Part shown: piece by piece, positions 1-8,952 of the stretch
How positions within the stretch are numbered: the stretch's first letter is position 1
Layout of the letters: every line of letters starts with the position of its first letter
DNA from: Segetibacter sp. 3557_3
GTDB lineage: Bacteria; Bacteroidota; Bacteroidia; Chitinophagales; Chitinophagaceae
DNA length: 64,000 bases
Reading direction: 5' to 3'
Assembly (NCBI RefSeq): GCF_004354985.1
Contig: NZ_SMSK01000003.1
Span: 372,001-436,000, forward strand
Made by a program: the position numbers and the translations under genes
The notes under the pieces: generated by a model
Databases searched by the model: none
The model's input: the letters and a program-made list of their open reading frames with translations, nothing else
Told to the model about the DNA's origin: nothing

Positions 1-173
1 GTTTTGCACTGAAAAGGTCTGCATGTTTTAGTGCTGCGTACGTCCTGTAAAAGGCGGTTGAATGCGTGCAGGTTAGTGCCCCTTCCTTATCCTGACCCGT
101 AAACAAATGCCACTGCTAAGACTTACTGCTATCAGCTGTATAAGCTCGAATTTTAGACGCACACAACTTGTGA

Positions 174-848
174 TTGATTCAGCACAGCCCTTCACACCCA
201 AAAACTCCTGCTTTGAAGAAAACCTTGAAATACATACTCGGCCTTGCGGCCCTTGTATTTGTCGCTTATAATTCGGTGTACTTCAAAAAGCTTGACGCCG
301 TAAGGGCCTCAGCCCACAAACAGTTTGATGCTTCTGCTTATGCCCGGAAGTATTACGATACCCGGTTGAAACCTGCATTGAAAAATGCTGTTGAGATCAA
401 CCAATTGCTTGCACTAGCCAGGGTTGATAAAGAAGCCGCGTTTAACAGGCATTCACATGCGCTTGGTATTGGCAATATCCGTTACTTCCTGGTGCAGGGC
501 ACAGGAGAAATAACAGGGATAAATGAAAATGATGTTGCCGTGATCAGCAAAAACGATAGTACACAAAGTGCGTTGAAGATCGCAACGGAATTCGTTTTTG
601 GCAATGCCATACGCGATGCCTCCGGACTGATTAACCTAAACGAATTTTCGAGTACCGCCGATTTTAATAACGTATCAGCTGAAGTGAATAAGATTGTTCG
701 TAACGAAGTTTTGCCCGCTTTTAAATCAACCGCAAAAAAAGGCGACCGGGTTCACTTTGTTGGCGCAATCGAACTCAACAGGCAACACCTGAAACTTGAC
801 GACCTGGAAATTATACCTGTAGCGCTGAACCTGATAAAGGATAAATAA
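174..848 (+). CDS. DUF2291 family membrane-anchored periplasmic protein
   Basis: The 224-residue protein has one N-terminal hydrophobic segment (about residues 18-36) and a periplasmic body. The FGNAIRDASGLINLNEF stretch and the following ADFNNVSAEVN are typical of DUF2291. That family is of unknown biochemical function and is usually encoded beside ribose-type sugar ABC importers, as here, where the ATPase gene starts 10 bp downstream. There is no ATG in frame near the 5' end. The chosen start is TTG; a second TTG at 213 would give a 211-residue form starting just before the basic KKTLK segment and is equally plausible. The role is inferred to be an accessory of the adjacent transporter. Confidence 0.8.
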   Translation: MIQHSPSHPKTPALKKTLKYILGLAALVFVAYNSVYFKKLDAVRASAHKQFDASAYARKYYDTRLKPALKNAVEINQLLALARVDKEAAFNRHSHALGIGNIRYFLVQGTGEITGINENDVAVISKNDSTQSALKIATEFVFGNAIRDASGLINLNEFSSTADFNNVSAEVNKIVRNEVLPAFKSTAKKGDRVHFVGAIELNRQHLKLDDLEIIPVALNLIKDK

Positions 849-858
849 AAGTCTGCCT

Positions 859-2364
859 GTGCTTGCTGTAAAAAACATAACCAAGAAGTTTTCCGGCGTA
901 ACGGCCCTCAACAACGTTTCGCTTGTGCTAAATGCCGGCGAGGTAACCGCAATTATTGGTGAAAACGGCGCGGGTAAATCCACATTGATGAAAATCCTTT
1001 CGGGTGTTTATCCCGACTATGAGGGCACCATCAGTTTCAAGGATCAGGTAGTACGTTTTTCAAATCCAAAAGAAGCCCAGGAAAAAGGCATCACCATCAT
1101 ACACCAGGAACTTAACCTTGTGCCTTTTCTTACCGTAACAGAAAATATATTTCTTGGTCGTGAGATATTGACACGCTGGGGCACCCTCGACAAAAAAGCG
1201 ATGGCAGCAAAAACCAAAACATTGCTCGACAGGTTGCGGTTGACCATCTCGCCGGATACAATGGTTTATGCATTGAAGGTGGGCCAGCAGCAGGTGGTTG
1301 AAATTGCAAAAGCCTTGCTGCTCGAGTCGGACCTGATCATCATGGACGAACCGACCTCTGCGATTAGTGAAAGCGAAGTTGACGTGCTGTTTTCGATAAT
1401 TGAAGACCTGCGCAAAGAAGGTAAGGCAATCGCATACATATCCCACAAACTTGATGAGTTGTTTAAGATTGCCGACCGTTACATTATCATGAGAGATGGG
1501 CAGGTGATTGAAGACGGGCGGATGAACGGCACTGACCATGATGGGATCATCAGCAAGATGGTTGGCAGATCGGTGAACATGGTACGTAAAGCAGATGGGA
1601 TCGGCAATTCCGAGACTATCCTGGCGGTACGTGGGTTGAACCTGCAACACAGGATTAAAGAACAGGGCTTACGTTTAAAAGACATCTCTTTCACGGTAAA
1701 CCGCGGCGAGATCGTGGGCGTTTTTGGCTTAATGGGTGCAGGACGTACTGAATTGCTGGAAACCGTATTTGGATTGCACCCTAACCTTTGTTCGGGGAGC
1801 TTAACGGTTAACGGGAATGCGCTTGCTTTCAAGTCGCCGTGTGCAGCCATTGCCGCCGGGCTTGCATTGGTGCCGGAGGATCGGAAGAAAGATGGATTGA
1901 TGCTCGGCCTTAATGTTCGAAAGAACATCAGCATAACAACCCTTGAAGCACTAAGCAATATGGGTTTCCTGGATAACAAAAAGGAATGCTCTTTATCAGG
2001 TAAATACATAGACGAGCTCCGGATCAAAAGCTCATCCGACCGGCAATTAGCCGGTACGCTTAGTGGAGGCAACCAGCAGAAAATTGTATTGGCAAAGTGG
2101 CTTGCAACAAACCCAGTGTTGCTGATGCTTGATGAGCCTACGCGGGGCATTGATATCAATGCCAAAAACGAGATCTATAAACTCATCCTTAAGCTGGCAG
2201 CGGCAGGCCTGGGTATCATCATGGTATCCTCCGAGTTGCCCGAAATACTTGCGGTTTCCGACCGGGTGCTAGTAATGGCGGAGGGTTGTTTAACCGCATC
2301 CTTGCCCATCAATGAGGCCACCGAAGACAGGATACTTAAATGTGCCATTCCCAAAACCATCTGA
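859..2364 (+). CDS. Sugar ABC importer ATP-binding protein, RbsA/MglA type
   Basis: This 501-residue protein contains two fused ABC ATPase domains, the usual length and layout of RbsA/MglA/XylG. The first domain has Walker A GENGAGKST at residues 34-42 and Walker B LIIMDEPTSA. The second has a degenerate Walker A (GLMGAGRTE), a full LSGGNQQK signature and VLLMLDEPTRGID. A degenerate site in one half is normal for this family. It should energise uptake through the permease encoded 45 bp downstream. The start is GTG. The substrate cannot be read from this subunit; the neighbouring RuBisCO-like protein and kinases suggest a pentose or a sugar acid. Confidence 0.93.
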   Translation: MLAVKNITKKFSGVTALNNVSLVLNAGEVTAIIGENGAGKSTLMKILSGVYPDYEGTISFKDQVVRFSNPKEAQEKGITIIHQELNLVPFLTVTENIFLGREILTRWGTLDKKAMAAKTKTLLDRLRLTISPDTMVYALKVGQQQVVEIAKALLLESDLIIMDEPTSAISESEVDVLFSIIEDLRKEGKAIAYISHKLDELFKIADRYIIMRDGQVIEDGRMNGTDHDGIISKMVGRSVNMVRKADGIGNSETILAVRGLNLQHRIKEQGLRLKDISFTVNRGEIVGVFGLMGAGRTELLETVFGLHPNLCSGSLTVNGNALAFKSPCAAIAAGLALVPEDRKKDGLMLGLNVRKNISITTLEALSNMGFLDNKKECSLSGKYIDELRIKSSSDRQLAGTLSGGNQQKIVLAKWLATNPVLLMLDEPTRGIDINAKNEIYKLILKLAAAGLGIIMVSSELPEILAVSDRVLVMAEGCLTASLPINEATEDRILKCAIPKTI

Positions 2365-2409
2365 TCAACGTAACAGCCTTCGTTTTTACAACTAATCCGA
2401 CCAACAAAT

Positions 2410-3390
2410 ATGCAGGCCCTAACCCTGGCTAACGCCCCAAAACAACTTGCAAAGTTTCAATCGCTGATTGCACTTTTTTTTCTTTGCCTGGTGATCAGTT
2501 TACTTTCCGATAAGTTCCTGACGGTTGCCAATGGCTGGAATGTTTTGCGACAAATCTCGGTGAACATTTGTATCTCAACAGGAATGACGCTGGTTGTGCT
2601 TACAGCAGGAATAGACCTTTCTGTTGGCTCGGTGCTCGCATTGTGTGGTGCTGTTACAGCCGGGCTGTTGAAAAATGGCATTGAACTGCCCTCGGCGAAT
2701 TTGTTTATCGGCTTTACCGTATTTGGCAGCATCATATCGGGCATTGTACTCGGCACATTGCTGGGATGGTTCAATGGCTTTACCATTACCCGCTTTAAGG
2801 TTCCACCGTTTGTAGCAACCCTGGCGGTGTTGACAATAGCGCGTGGCTTAACCATGCTTTGGACAAAAGGGTTCCCGATCTCGGGGCTGGGCTCCAACTT
2901 TGCTTATGTTGGAACCGGTTGGCTGTTGGGTATACCCGTGCCGGTGTGGATTTCGGCAGTTATTGTGTTGCTTGCACATATGCTCACGCGTAAGACCCCG
3001 CTGGGCAGGTATATCTATGCCATCGGCGGAAATGAAAGCGCAGCACGTTTATCGGGTATACGAATCAATCGGGTTAAGATGTCGGTGTATGCTATTGCGG
3101 GTGCACTTGCTGCAATTGGTGGCATCATCGTAACCTCCAGACTTGACTCCGCACAACCGAACGCGGGTATCACCTACGAACTTGATGCCATAGCCGCTGT
3201 GGTGATTGGCGGAACATCACTTTCAGGTGGTCGTGGCAGCATCCTGGGCACCGTACTGGGCGCCATTATCATTGGGGTGCTAAACAATGGACTGGTGCTG
3301 TTGAACGTATCGCCCTTTTGGCAGCAAGTGGTAAAGGGACTTGTCATCCTGGTAGCCGTGATCATTGATAAAGCGAATTCGAAAGAATAG
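2410..3390 (+). CDS. Sugar ABC importer permease, RbsC type
   Basis: A 326-residue, very hydrophobic protein with the features of the BPD_transp_2 (RbsC) family. They include the GIDLSVGSVLALCGAVTAG segment near the first third, the GGNESAARLSGI loop in the middle, and the GGTSLSGGRGSILGT glycine-rich motif near the C terminus. It should form a homodimeric inner-membrane channel driven by the preceding ATPase. No periplasmic binding protein is encoded in this window, so that component must lie upstream of base 1 or elsewhere. The stop is followed at once by low-complexity DNA, so the ABC transcription unit may end here. Confidence 0.92.
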   Translation: MQALTLANAPKQLAKFQSLIALFFLCLVISLLSDKFLTVANGWNVLRQISVNICISTGMTLVVLTAGIDLSVGSVLALCGAVTAGLLKNGIELPSANLFIGFTVFGSIISGIVLGTLLGWFNGFTITRFKVPPFVATLAVLTIARGLTMLWTKGFPISGLGSNFAYVGTGWLLGIPVPVWISAVIVLLAHMLTRKTPLGRYIYAIGGNESAARLSGIRINRVKMSVYAIAGALAAIGGIIVTSRLDSAQPNAGITYELDAIAAVVIGGTSLSGGRGSILGTVLGAIIIGVLNNGLVLLNVSPFWQQVVKGLVILVAVIIDKANSKE

Positions 3391-3509
3391 AAAGGCAAAT
3401 GCAAAATGTAAAATGCAAAATGTAAAGAAAGTCAAAAGTCAAAAGTCAAAAAAGATTTCATGTGGGCGACCTGAACAAAAATCTTGTCTCATACCTCATC
3501 TCTATTATT

Positions 3510-3643
3510 CAATGTCGTTTACTTAAGTTTAGTGGTACGATTGCGGTAAGTAAAGCGATGTTGTACAAGTGAGTGACACAACGATGGAGATTAGTATTCC
3601 TTCAGCTGGTCACCAAAAAAATGCCCTTAAGTAAACGACATTG
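3510..3643. repeat. 134-bp palindromic element with 18-bp perfect inverted termini
   Basis: The arms at 3510-3527 (CAATGTCGTTTACTTAAG) and 3626-3643 (CTTAAGTAAACGACATTG) are exact reverse complements. The inside carries the core TTGTACAAGTGAGTGACACA at 3561-3580, which recurs near 30.0 kb and, diverged, near 52.2 kb. No ORF is inside. This looks like a small non-autonomous mobile or MITE-like element. The rest of the gene-free stretch 3391-3901 holds A-rich low-complexity DNA (3394-3450) and C/T-rich ATTCAACAT-like repeats (about 3650-3900). I saw no gene there. Confidence 0.75.
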
Positions 3644-3901
3644 TCTTATCATTCATCACAATCGTTCATGACGCAACACTATTGTTCATAATTCATCACT
3701 ATCTATTATAACCCATCATTATTAAATCAACCCATTAATTAATTCCCGAAACATTAAGCGTTCCAATAAGTATCAAACCCAGCTAACATCCACTCATAAT
3801 TCATAACTCTTCACCCTCGTCCTCATTCAACATTTAACATACAACATTCAAAATAATCTAACCCGACTCTCAACTCCTAACTCTTAACCCTTAACTAATA
3901 A

Positions 3902-5389
3902 ATGAGCTACATCCTCGCTATCGACCAGGGCACCAGCAGTACAAAAACCCTCATTTTTGATGCGGCTGCAAAAGTTGTTGCACGCGGGAGTGTACCCCTG
4001 AAAACACATTTTCTCGAAGGTGGTTTTGTTGAGCAGGATCCCATGGCGATTTATGAAAACGTACTGGACTCAGTCGCGGCCTGTACGAGCGACTTCAAGG
4101 CTCGCGGAGGAGACCTTTCGCAATTGAAAGCCTGTGGCATTTCAAACCAGCGGGAGACCTTTGTGGTGTGGGACAAAGATGGTAATCCACTACATAACGC
4201 GGTGGTTTGGCAATGCAAACGTTCGGTGCAGGTTTGCGAACGGCTGCGACAGCAGGGTTTGGAAGAAGTGATCCGCGAGAAAACGGGTCTTATTGCCGAT
4301 CCATACTTTTCAGGCACCAAGCTCATTTGGCTGTACGAAAACGATGATCGGGTTCGTGCAGCAATCGACAAGGGCGAAGCTTACTTTGGAACCGTAGACA
4401 CCTGGCTGTTGTTTAAACTTACCAGCGGCTTACAATACTATACCGACTACACCAATGCATCGCGAACCTTATTCTTTAATTTGAGTGACCTCAACTGGGA
4501 CCGGGCGCTGCTCGCCCGTTTCAACTTTTCTAAATTAAACCTGCCAAAAGTAAAACCCTCATCGGCATACTTTGGGCATTCGGACTTTGAGGGCCTACTC
4601 GACAAAGAGATTGCCATAATGGGTATGATCGGTGACTCTCATGCTGCAGCTTTTGGTGAAGGTTGTTTTACCCCCGGAAGCGCGAAAGCCACGCTGGGTA
4701 CCGGTTCGTCCATTATGATGAACATCGGCAGTGAACCAAAAGCATCGAAAACCGGCATGATCTCAACAATTTGCTGGAGCACAGAGGAGCGGGTAGACTA
4801 CGCGATGGAAGGCGTGATCGTTACCTGTGGTGCAACCATCGAGTGGTTAAAAAATGACCTTGGACTTTTTAAGGACAGCCGGGAGACCGAAGCAATGGCA
4901 ACCGCGGTAACGGGAAATAATGGTGTTTACATTGTTCCTGCCTTTAGCGGGCTAGGCGCACCGCATTGGGACATGAGCAGGAAAGCATCTGTCAACGGAC
5001 TTACGTTTGATTGCAACAAAAATCACGTGGTTCGTGCCGCGCTTGAGTCGGTGGCCTACCAGGTGAAGGACGTGATTGTTGCCATGGAACACGACTCAGG
5101 AATTGAACTGGCGCAACTGATGGTGGACGGTGGACTTACTGCAAACAATTTTGTTATGCAGTTTTTGTGTGACCTCCTCAACAGAACGATTGTAAACATT
5201 GGCATTCCTGATGTTTCCGCGTTAGGTGCCGCCTATATGGCCGGGTTGAAATCAGGGGTTTATAAAAACCTCGAACACCTTCAGAAACTTAATACCGATA
5301 AAACCTTTATTTCGCCACAGCCTAACGAACAGGTGTTTTTAGACTACCAGGGATGGCAAGAGGTAATCCGGCGCACAGCTTCGGCATAA
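3902..5389 (+). CDS. FGGY-family carbohydrate kinase, glycerol-kinase-like
   Basis: The 495-residue protein opens with IDQGTSSTKTLIFD, the phosphate-binding loop of FGGY kinases. It retains ISNQRETFVVWD, the YFGTVDTWLLFKLTSG region, the MIGDSHAAAFGEGC segment, the ATLGTGSS adenosine-region motif and the C-terminal MVDGGLTANNFVMQFLCDLL. The overall pattern is closest to glycerol kinases, but related FGGY enzymes act on erythritol, xylulose and other polyols. The family phosphorylates its substrate with ATP in the cytoplasm. It lies 65 bp before the RuBisCO-like gene, so a C4 or C5 polyol, ketose or pathway intermediate is a more likely substrate than glycerol. That last point is inference. Confidence 0.88.
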   Translation: MSYILAIDQGTSSTKTLIFDAAAKVVARGSVPLKTHFLEGGFVEQDPMAIYENVLDSVAACTSDFKARGGDLSQLKACGISNQRETFVVWDKDGNPLHNAVVWQCKRSVQVCERLRQQGLEEVIREKTGLIADPYFSGTKLIWLYENDDRVRAAIDKGEAYFGTVDTWLLFKLTSGLQYYTDYTNASRTLFFNLSDLNWDRALLARFNFSKLNLPKVKPSSAYFGHSDFEGLLDKEIAIMGMIGDSHAAAFGEGCFTPGSAKATLGTGSSIMMNIGSEPKASKTGMISTICWSTEERVDYAMEGVIVTCGATIEWLKNDLGLFKDSRETEAMATAVTGNNGVYIVPAFSGLGAPHWDMSRKASVNGLTFDCNKNHVVRAALESVAYQVKDVIVAMEHDSGIELAQLMVDGGLTANNFVMQFLCDLLNRTIVNIGIPDVSALGAAYMAGLKSGVYKNLEHLQKLNTDKTFISPQPNEQVFLDYQGWQEVIRRTASA

Positions 5390-5454
5390 CTTGATGAACT
5401 TTTGAAATGTTCGGTAAACACAATTACAACCCGGCAGTTTCTGCATAAACATCC

Positions 5455-6702
5455 ATGATGGAAAGAATTACAGCCCACTACTATATTGAAACCCCATTTG
5501 ATCCGGAGTCGGCAGCACAGGTGCTTGCCGGCGAACAGTCGTCGGGAACCTTTGTTGCGGTACCCGGCGAAACCGCTGAGTTGAAGGAACGCTTTGCCGC
5601 AAGGGTCGAAGCTGTTGAGCTGATGGAGTCGGTAAAAGAACCTGCGATACCGGGTGCTGTTTCAAAAACAGGTTTATACCACCGGGCAAAGGTGGCTGTT
5701 TCATGGTCGACTGAAAACTTTGGGACCAACTTGCCCGTGATGGTGTCAACCCTGCAGGGGAACCTGTACGAGATCAGGCAGTTTACCGGTTTGAAGCTGA
5801 TGGATATTGACCTGCCCTCAAGCTATGCCAACAACTTTGCAGGGCCCAGGTTTGGCGTAGACGGTTGTCGTAAACTGACCGGGGTATATAACCGGCCGCT
5901 TATCGGAACAATCATCAAACCAAGCATCGGCATGTCGCCTGAACAAACTGCCACGCTCGTGAAAACACTTGTTGAAGCAGGAATAGATTTCATAAAAGAT
6001 GATGAGTTGTTGGGCTCTGCGGCAAATTCCGGGTTCGACGACCGGGTTGACAGGATCATGCGGGTGATCAACGAACACGCAGATAAAACGGGTAAAAAAG
6101 TAATGTATGCATTCAACCTGAGCGATGAGGTGGATGCCATGCTGAGTCATTACGACAAGATTGTTAACTCAGGTGGTACCTGTGCAATGATCAGCATCAA
6201 TAGTGTAGGGCTCTCTGCGGCTAAAAAAATTATCGACCAGGGCGTACTCGCCATTCATGCCCATCGGAATGGATGGGGTATGCTCAACCGCCATCCGTTG
6301 CTCGGAATAGAATTCCCGGCTTATCAAACGATCTGGCGGCTCGCAGGAGTGGACCAGTTACACGTAAATGGAATCAAAAACAAGTTCTGGGAGTCCGACG
6401 ACTCGGTGGTACGCTCGATAAAATCCTGCCTGCAACCGCAACCGGGAGTGCCGGTCCTGCCCGTCGTTTCTTCGGGGCAATGGGGCGGCCAGGCGCCAGA
6501 AACTTATCGGCGAACAAATACTACAGACCTGTTGTACATGGCCGGCGGCGGCATACTTGCACACCCCGATGGTCCTACTGGTGGGGTAGTGGCATTGCAG
6601 CAGGCCTGGCAGGCTGCGGTAGATGGCCTGAGCATCGAAGAGGCTGCGCAGCAATATCCGGAATTTGGCAAATCGGTTGAAAAATTTGGTGGCGAAAAAT
6701 GA
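5455..6702 (+). CDS. RuBisCO-like protein, probable 3-oxo-isoapionate-4-phosphate decarboxylase (OiaX type)
   Basis: A 415-residue form IV RuBisCO-like protein. The catalytic-barrel positions are kept: K155 in GTIIKPSIG, the FIKDDE loop with K181/D183/E184 (carbamate lysine and metal ligands), H268/H270 in AIHAHRNGWG, K308 or K310 in HVNGIKNKFW, SSGQWGG near 339-345 and the phosphate-binding AGGGILAHPDG near 363-373. Retention of the metal site argues for an active enzyme, not a structural relic. The DUF1537 kinase overlaps its stop by 4 bp, the arrangement known for OiaX/OiaK in D-apiose catabolism. Other roles in this family (enolase, isomerase, transcarboxylase/hydrolase) are possible. ATG codons at 5455 and 5458 are alternative starts. 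Confidence 0.85.
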   Translation: MMERITAHYYIETPFDPESAAQVLAGEQSSGTFVAVPGETAELKERFAARVEAVELMESVKEPAIPGAVSKTGLYHRAKVAVSWSTENFGTNLPVMVSTLQGNLYEIRQFTGLKLMDIDLPSSYANNFAGPRFGVDGCRKLTGVYNRPLIGTIIKPSIGMSPEQTATLVKTLVEAGIDFIKDDELLGSAANSGFDDRVDRIMRVINEHADKTGKKVMYAFNLSDEVDAMLSHYDKIVNSGGTCAMISINSVGLSAAKKIIDQGVLAIHAHRNGWGMLNRHPLLGIEFPAYQTIWRLAGVDQLHVNGIKNKFWESDDSVVRSIKSCLQPQPGVPVLPVVSSGQWGGQAPETYRRTNTTDLLYMAGGGILAHPDGPTGGVVALQQAWQAAVDGLSIEEAAQQYPEFGKSVEKFGGEK

Positions 6703-8048
6703 TAGATAATTCTTTATTGTTGGCCTTTTACGGCGACGACTTCACGGGCTCTACAGATGCATTGGAGTTTCTCAGCAGGGCTGGGGTAAAAACCGTGCTA
6801 TTTATTGAACCCCCAACCCCCGAACAGCTGGCCCGGCATAAAGGCTTGCAGGCGGTTGGGGTTGCAGGAAAAACACGCTCGATGGCACCGGCAGAAATGG
6901 AGCAGGTGCTGATGCCGGCATTTAAGGCGTTGAAAGCACTCAATACCCGGCATGTGCACTACAAAGTTTGCTCAACGTTCGACTCTTCTCCTTCAATCGG
7001 TAGTATCGGTAAAGCAATCGACATAGGAGCCGGCGTATTTGCGGGCAGCTTTATACCCCTGCTCGTTGGTGCGCCTGCGCTCGGAAGGTATTGCGTGTTT
7101 GGAAACCTGTTTGCGCGCATGGGCATTGGCAGCCTTGGAAGGATACACCGGCTCGACCGGCATCCTTCGATGAGCAAACATCCTGTAACGCCCGCAGATG
7201 AAAGTGATATTCGCTTACACCTTGCCCGGCAGACCGACAAAAACGTTGCGTTGATAGATATCCTTGATGTTGAACGAACGTTGCCTGAGCTCCGGGAATT
7301 GGTGAATGATCACGTTGGAAATGGTGCCGAAGTTCTGCTGGTTGATGCACTTTATCCCCGGCAAATGCCGGCAATCGGTAAGCTAATCGACTCCTTTGCT
7401 GATGAAACAAGTGCGCTGTTTTCGGTGGGTTCATCAGGGGTGGAAATGGCACTTGGTGCATATTGGTCAACGGAAAACCTCCTGGCTACTACTAATGAAT
7501 GGGAGACCCCGGAAGTGGTTTCACCGATCCTCGTGGCATCAGGTAGCTGCTCACCGGTAAGCGGGGCACAGATACGCTATGCGCTATCAAAAGGCTTTGA
7601 AGAAGTGGTTATCGACACGAGCTTGTTTAATGGTGACGAAACGGATTTGGACCTTAGCGCATACGTTGAGGAAGCCACTGCTTTTATCTTACAGGGTATC
7701 AGCGTTATTGTGCATACTGGTGGGAGTGAGGTGATCTCGAACCAGCAAACACCCGCCTTTGACACGGGCTATGTTTTTGGTACCGCCCTCGGCCGGATCG
7801 TTCGGGAGGTGGCAACAAATACTGCTGTAAAGCGCGTCGTGCTTGCGGGAGGCGATACCTCCAGTTATGCCGCACGTGCAATGGGCATAGAGTCGGTAGA
7901 GATGACGGCGCCATTGTCACCGGGCGCTCCTTTGTGCAGGGCATATGCACCGGGTTCCCCCAGCGATGGGGTAGAGGTAAATTTCAAAGGCGGACAAGTC
8001 GGCAAAGAAGACTATTTCGAAATGGTCGCCCGCGGCGCCTTTGTATAG
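6699..8048 (+). CDS. DUF1537 four-carbon acid-sugar kinase, probable 3-oxo-isoapionate kinase (OiaK type)
   Basis: This 449-residue cytoplasmic kinase begins with FYGDDFTGSTD, the N-terminal DUF1537 motif. Further motifs are HYKVCSTFDSSPSIGSIG, LVDALYPRQ and LFSVGSSGVEMAL. The nucleotide-binding C-terminal domain shows ILVASGSCSPVSG and VVLAGGDTSSYAARAMGIE. The family uses ATP to phosphorylate C4 and related branched acid sugars. The ATGA overlap with the RuBisCO-like gene implies coupled translation and a shared pathway: phosphorylation followed by aldol-type or decarboxylating cleavage. The match to 3-oxo-isoapionate kinase rests on this pairing and on motif resemblance recalled from the family, not on a search. 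Confidence 0.86.
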   Translation: MIDNSLLLAFYGDDFTGSTDALEFLSRAGVKTVLFIEPPTPEQLARHKGLQAVGVAGKTRSMAPAEMEQVLMPAFKALKALNTRHVHYKVCSTFDSSPSIGSIGKAIDIGAGVFAGSFIPLLVGAPALGRYCVFGNLFARMGIGSLGRIHRLDRHPSMSKHPVTPADESDIRLHLARQTDKNVALIDILDVERTLPELRELVNDHVGNGAEVLLVDALYPRQMPAIGKLIDSFADETSALFSVGSSGVEMALGAYWSTENLLATTNEWETPEVVSPILVASGSCSPVSGAQIRYALSKGFEEVVIDTSLFNGDETDLDLSAYVEEATAFILQGISVIVHTGGSEVISNQQTPAFDTGYVFGTALGRIVREVATNTAVKRVVLAGGDTSSYAARAMGIESVEMTAPLSPGAPLCRAYAPGSPSDGVEVNFKGGQVGKEDYFEMVARGAFV

Positions 8049-8207
8049 TTTCCGGTTCACCAAGCCACACATCAACGCAATAATAATTACCATTTCACTT
8101 GATCAGTAAACATCCTTTTACCCTATCACTTCTTCACCAATCAACCAGTCAACCAATCAACCTATCAACTTACTTCCCATTACCCAATACCTAATACCTC
8201 AACTCCC

Positions 8208-8864
8208 ATGTCAAAAACACTCGGACTCATACATACCTCTGCAACCCTTGTTCCCGTATTTCAGCAACTGTGTAAAGACGCGCTACCCGGCGTTAACGTG
8301 TTTAACATTGTCGACGACAGCCTGATCAAAGACGTAATTAATCGGGGAGAGCTCACGGCTGCAACTTCAAGAAGGGTGGTCGACTATGTGGGCTCAGCTG
8401 AAGCTGCCGGAGCGGACTTTATCATGGTCACCTGTTCCTCGATTGGTGCAGCTGTCGAGGCTTCTGCAGCGCTCACCAACGTACCCGTTTTGAGGGTGGA
8501 TCAGCCTATGGCGGACCTTGCGGTACAAACCGGTAAAAAGATTGGTGTCATCGCTACGTTGCCCACCACGCTTGGTCCTACGGGTGACCTCGTTAAGCGG
8601 CGTGCAGCCCATGCCGGAAAAGAGATTGAACTTACTGCGGTACTCTGCGAGGGTGCTTTCGAAGCACTTATGAGCGGCGATGCTGCAACCCACGACAGCA
8701 AGGTTGCTGCAGCATTGAAGGACCTCTCGGGCAAAGTGGATGTCATTGTGTTGGCACAAGCCTCAATGGCCCGTGTTGTTGATACCCTCAACCCGGAAGA
8801 CAAACGCGTACCCATTCTTGCAAGTCCGCCTCTTGCGGTGCAACACCTTGCGGGAATATTATAG
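8208..8864 (+). CDS. Asp/Glu/hydantoin-racemase superfamily protein with one catalytic cysteine
   Basis: The 218 residues fit the duplicated alpha/beta fold of the Asp/Glu racemase superfamily. GLIHTSATLVPVF is at the N terminus, MVTCSSIG with the first catalytic cysteine (C76) follows, and IGVIATLPTT is near residue 112. The second half should carry a cysteine in a VIVLAC-type motif. Here the equivalent text is VIVLAQASMAR, with Q184 instead. A two-base racemisation is therefore unlikely; single-cysteine relatives include lyases and isomerases. It stands 159 bp after the DUF1537 kinase, behind low-complexity CAACCAATCAACC and ACCCAATACC repeats, and may be transcribed separately. The substrate is unknown; membership of the apiose-like pathway is inferred from position only. 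Confidence 0.8.
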   Translation: MSKTLGLIHTSATLVPVFQQLCKDALPGVNVFNIVDDSLIKDVINRGELTAATSRRVVDYVGSAEAAGADFIMVTCSSIGAAVEASAALTNVPVLRVDQPMADLAVQTGKKIGVIATLPTTLGPTGDLVKRRAAHAGKEIELTAVLCEGAFEALMSGDAATHDSKVAAALKDLSGKVDVIVLAQASMARVVDTLNPEDKRVPILASPPLAVQHLAGIL

Positions 8865-8952
8865 CAGTACTGAGTCTCGTTTGCCTCTAATTTCTGTGTC
8901 CCTTACAAGAGAACCCAACCATAACTTATCAACAACTTCGTCAATTATAGTG

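Noticed and set aside
1060-1650. 196-codon minus-strand ORF
   Set aside because: Antisense to the ABC ATPase gene; the protein resembles no family.
3510-3643. Intact insertion sequence
   Set aside because: No transposase ORF is present in or near the element; only a non-autonomous element can be supported.
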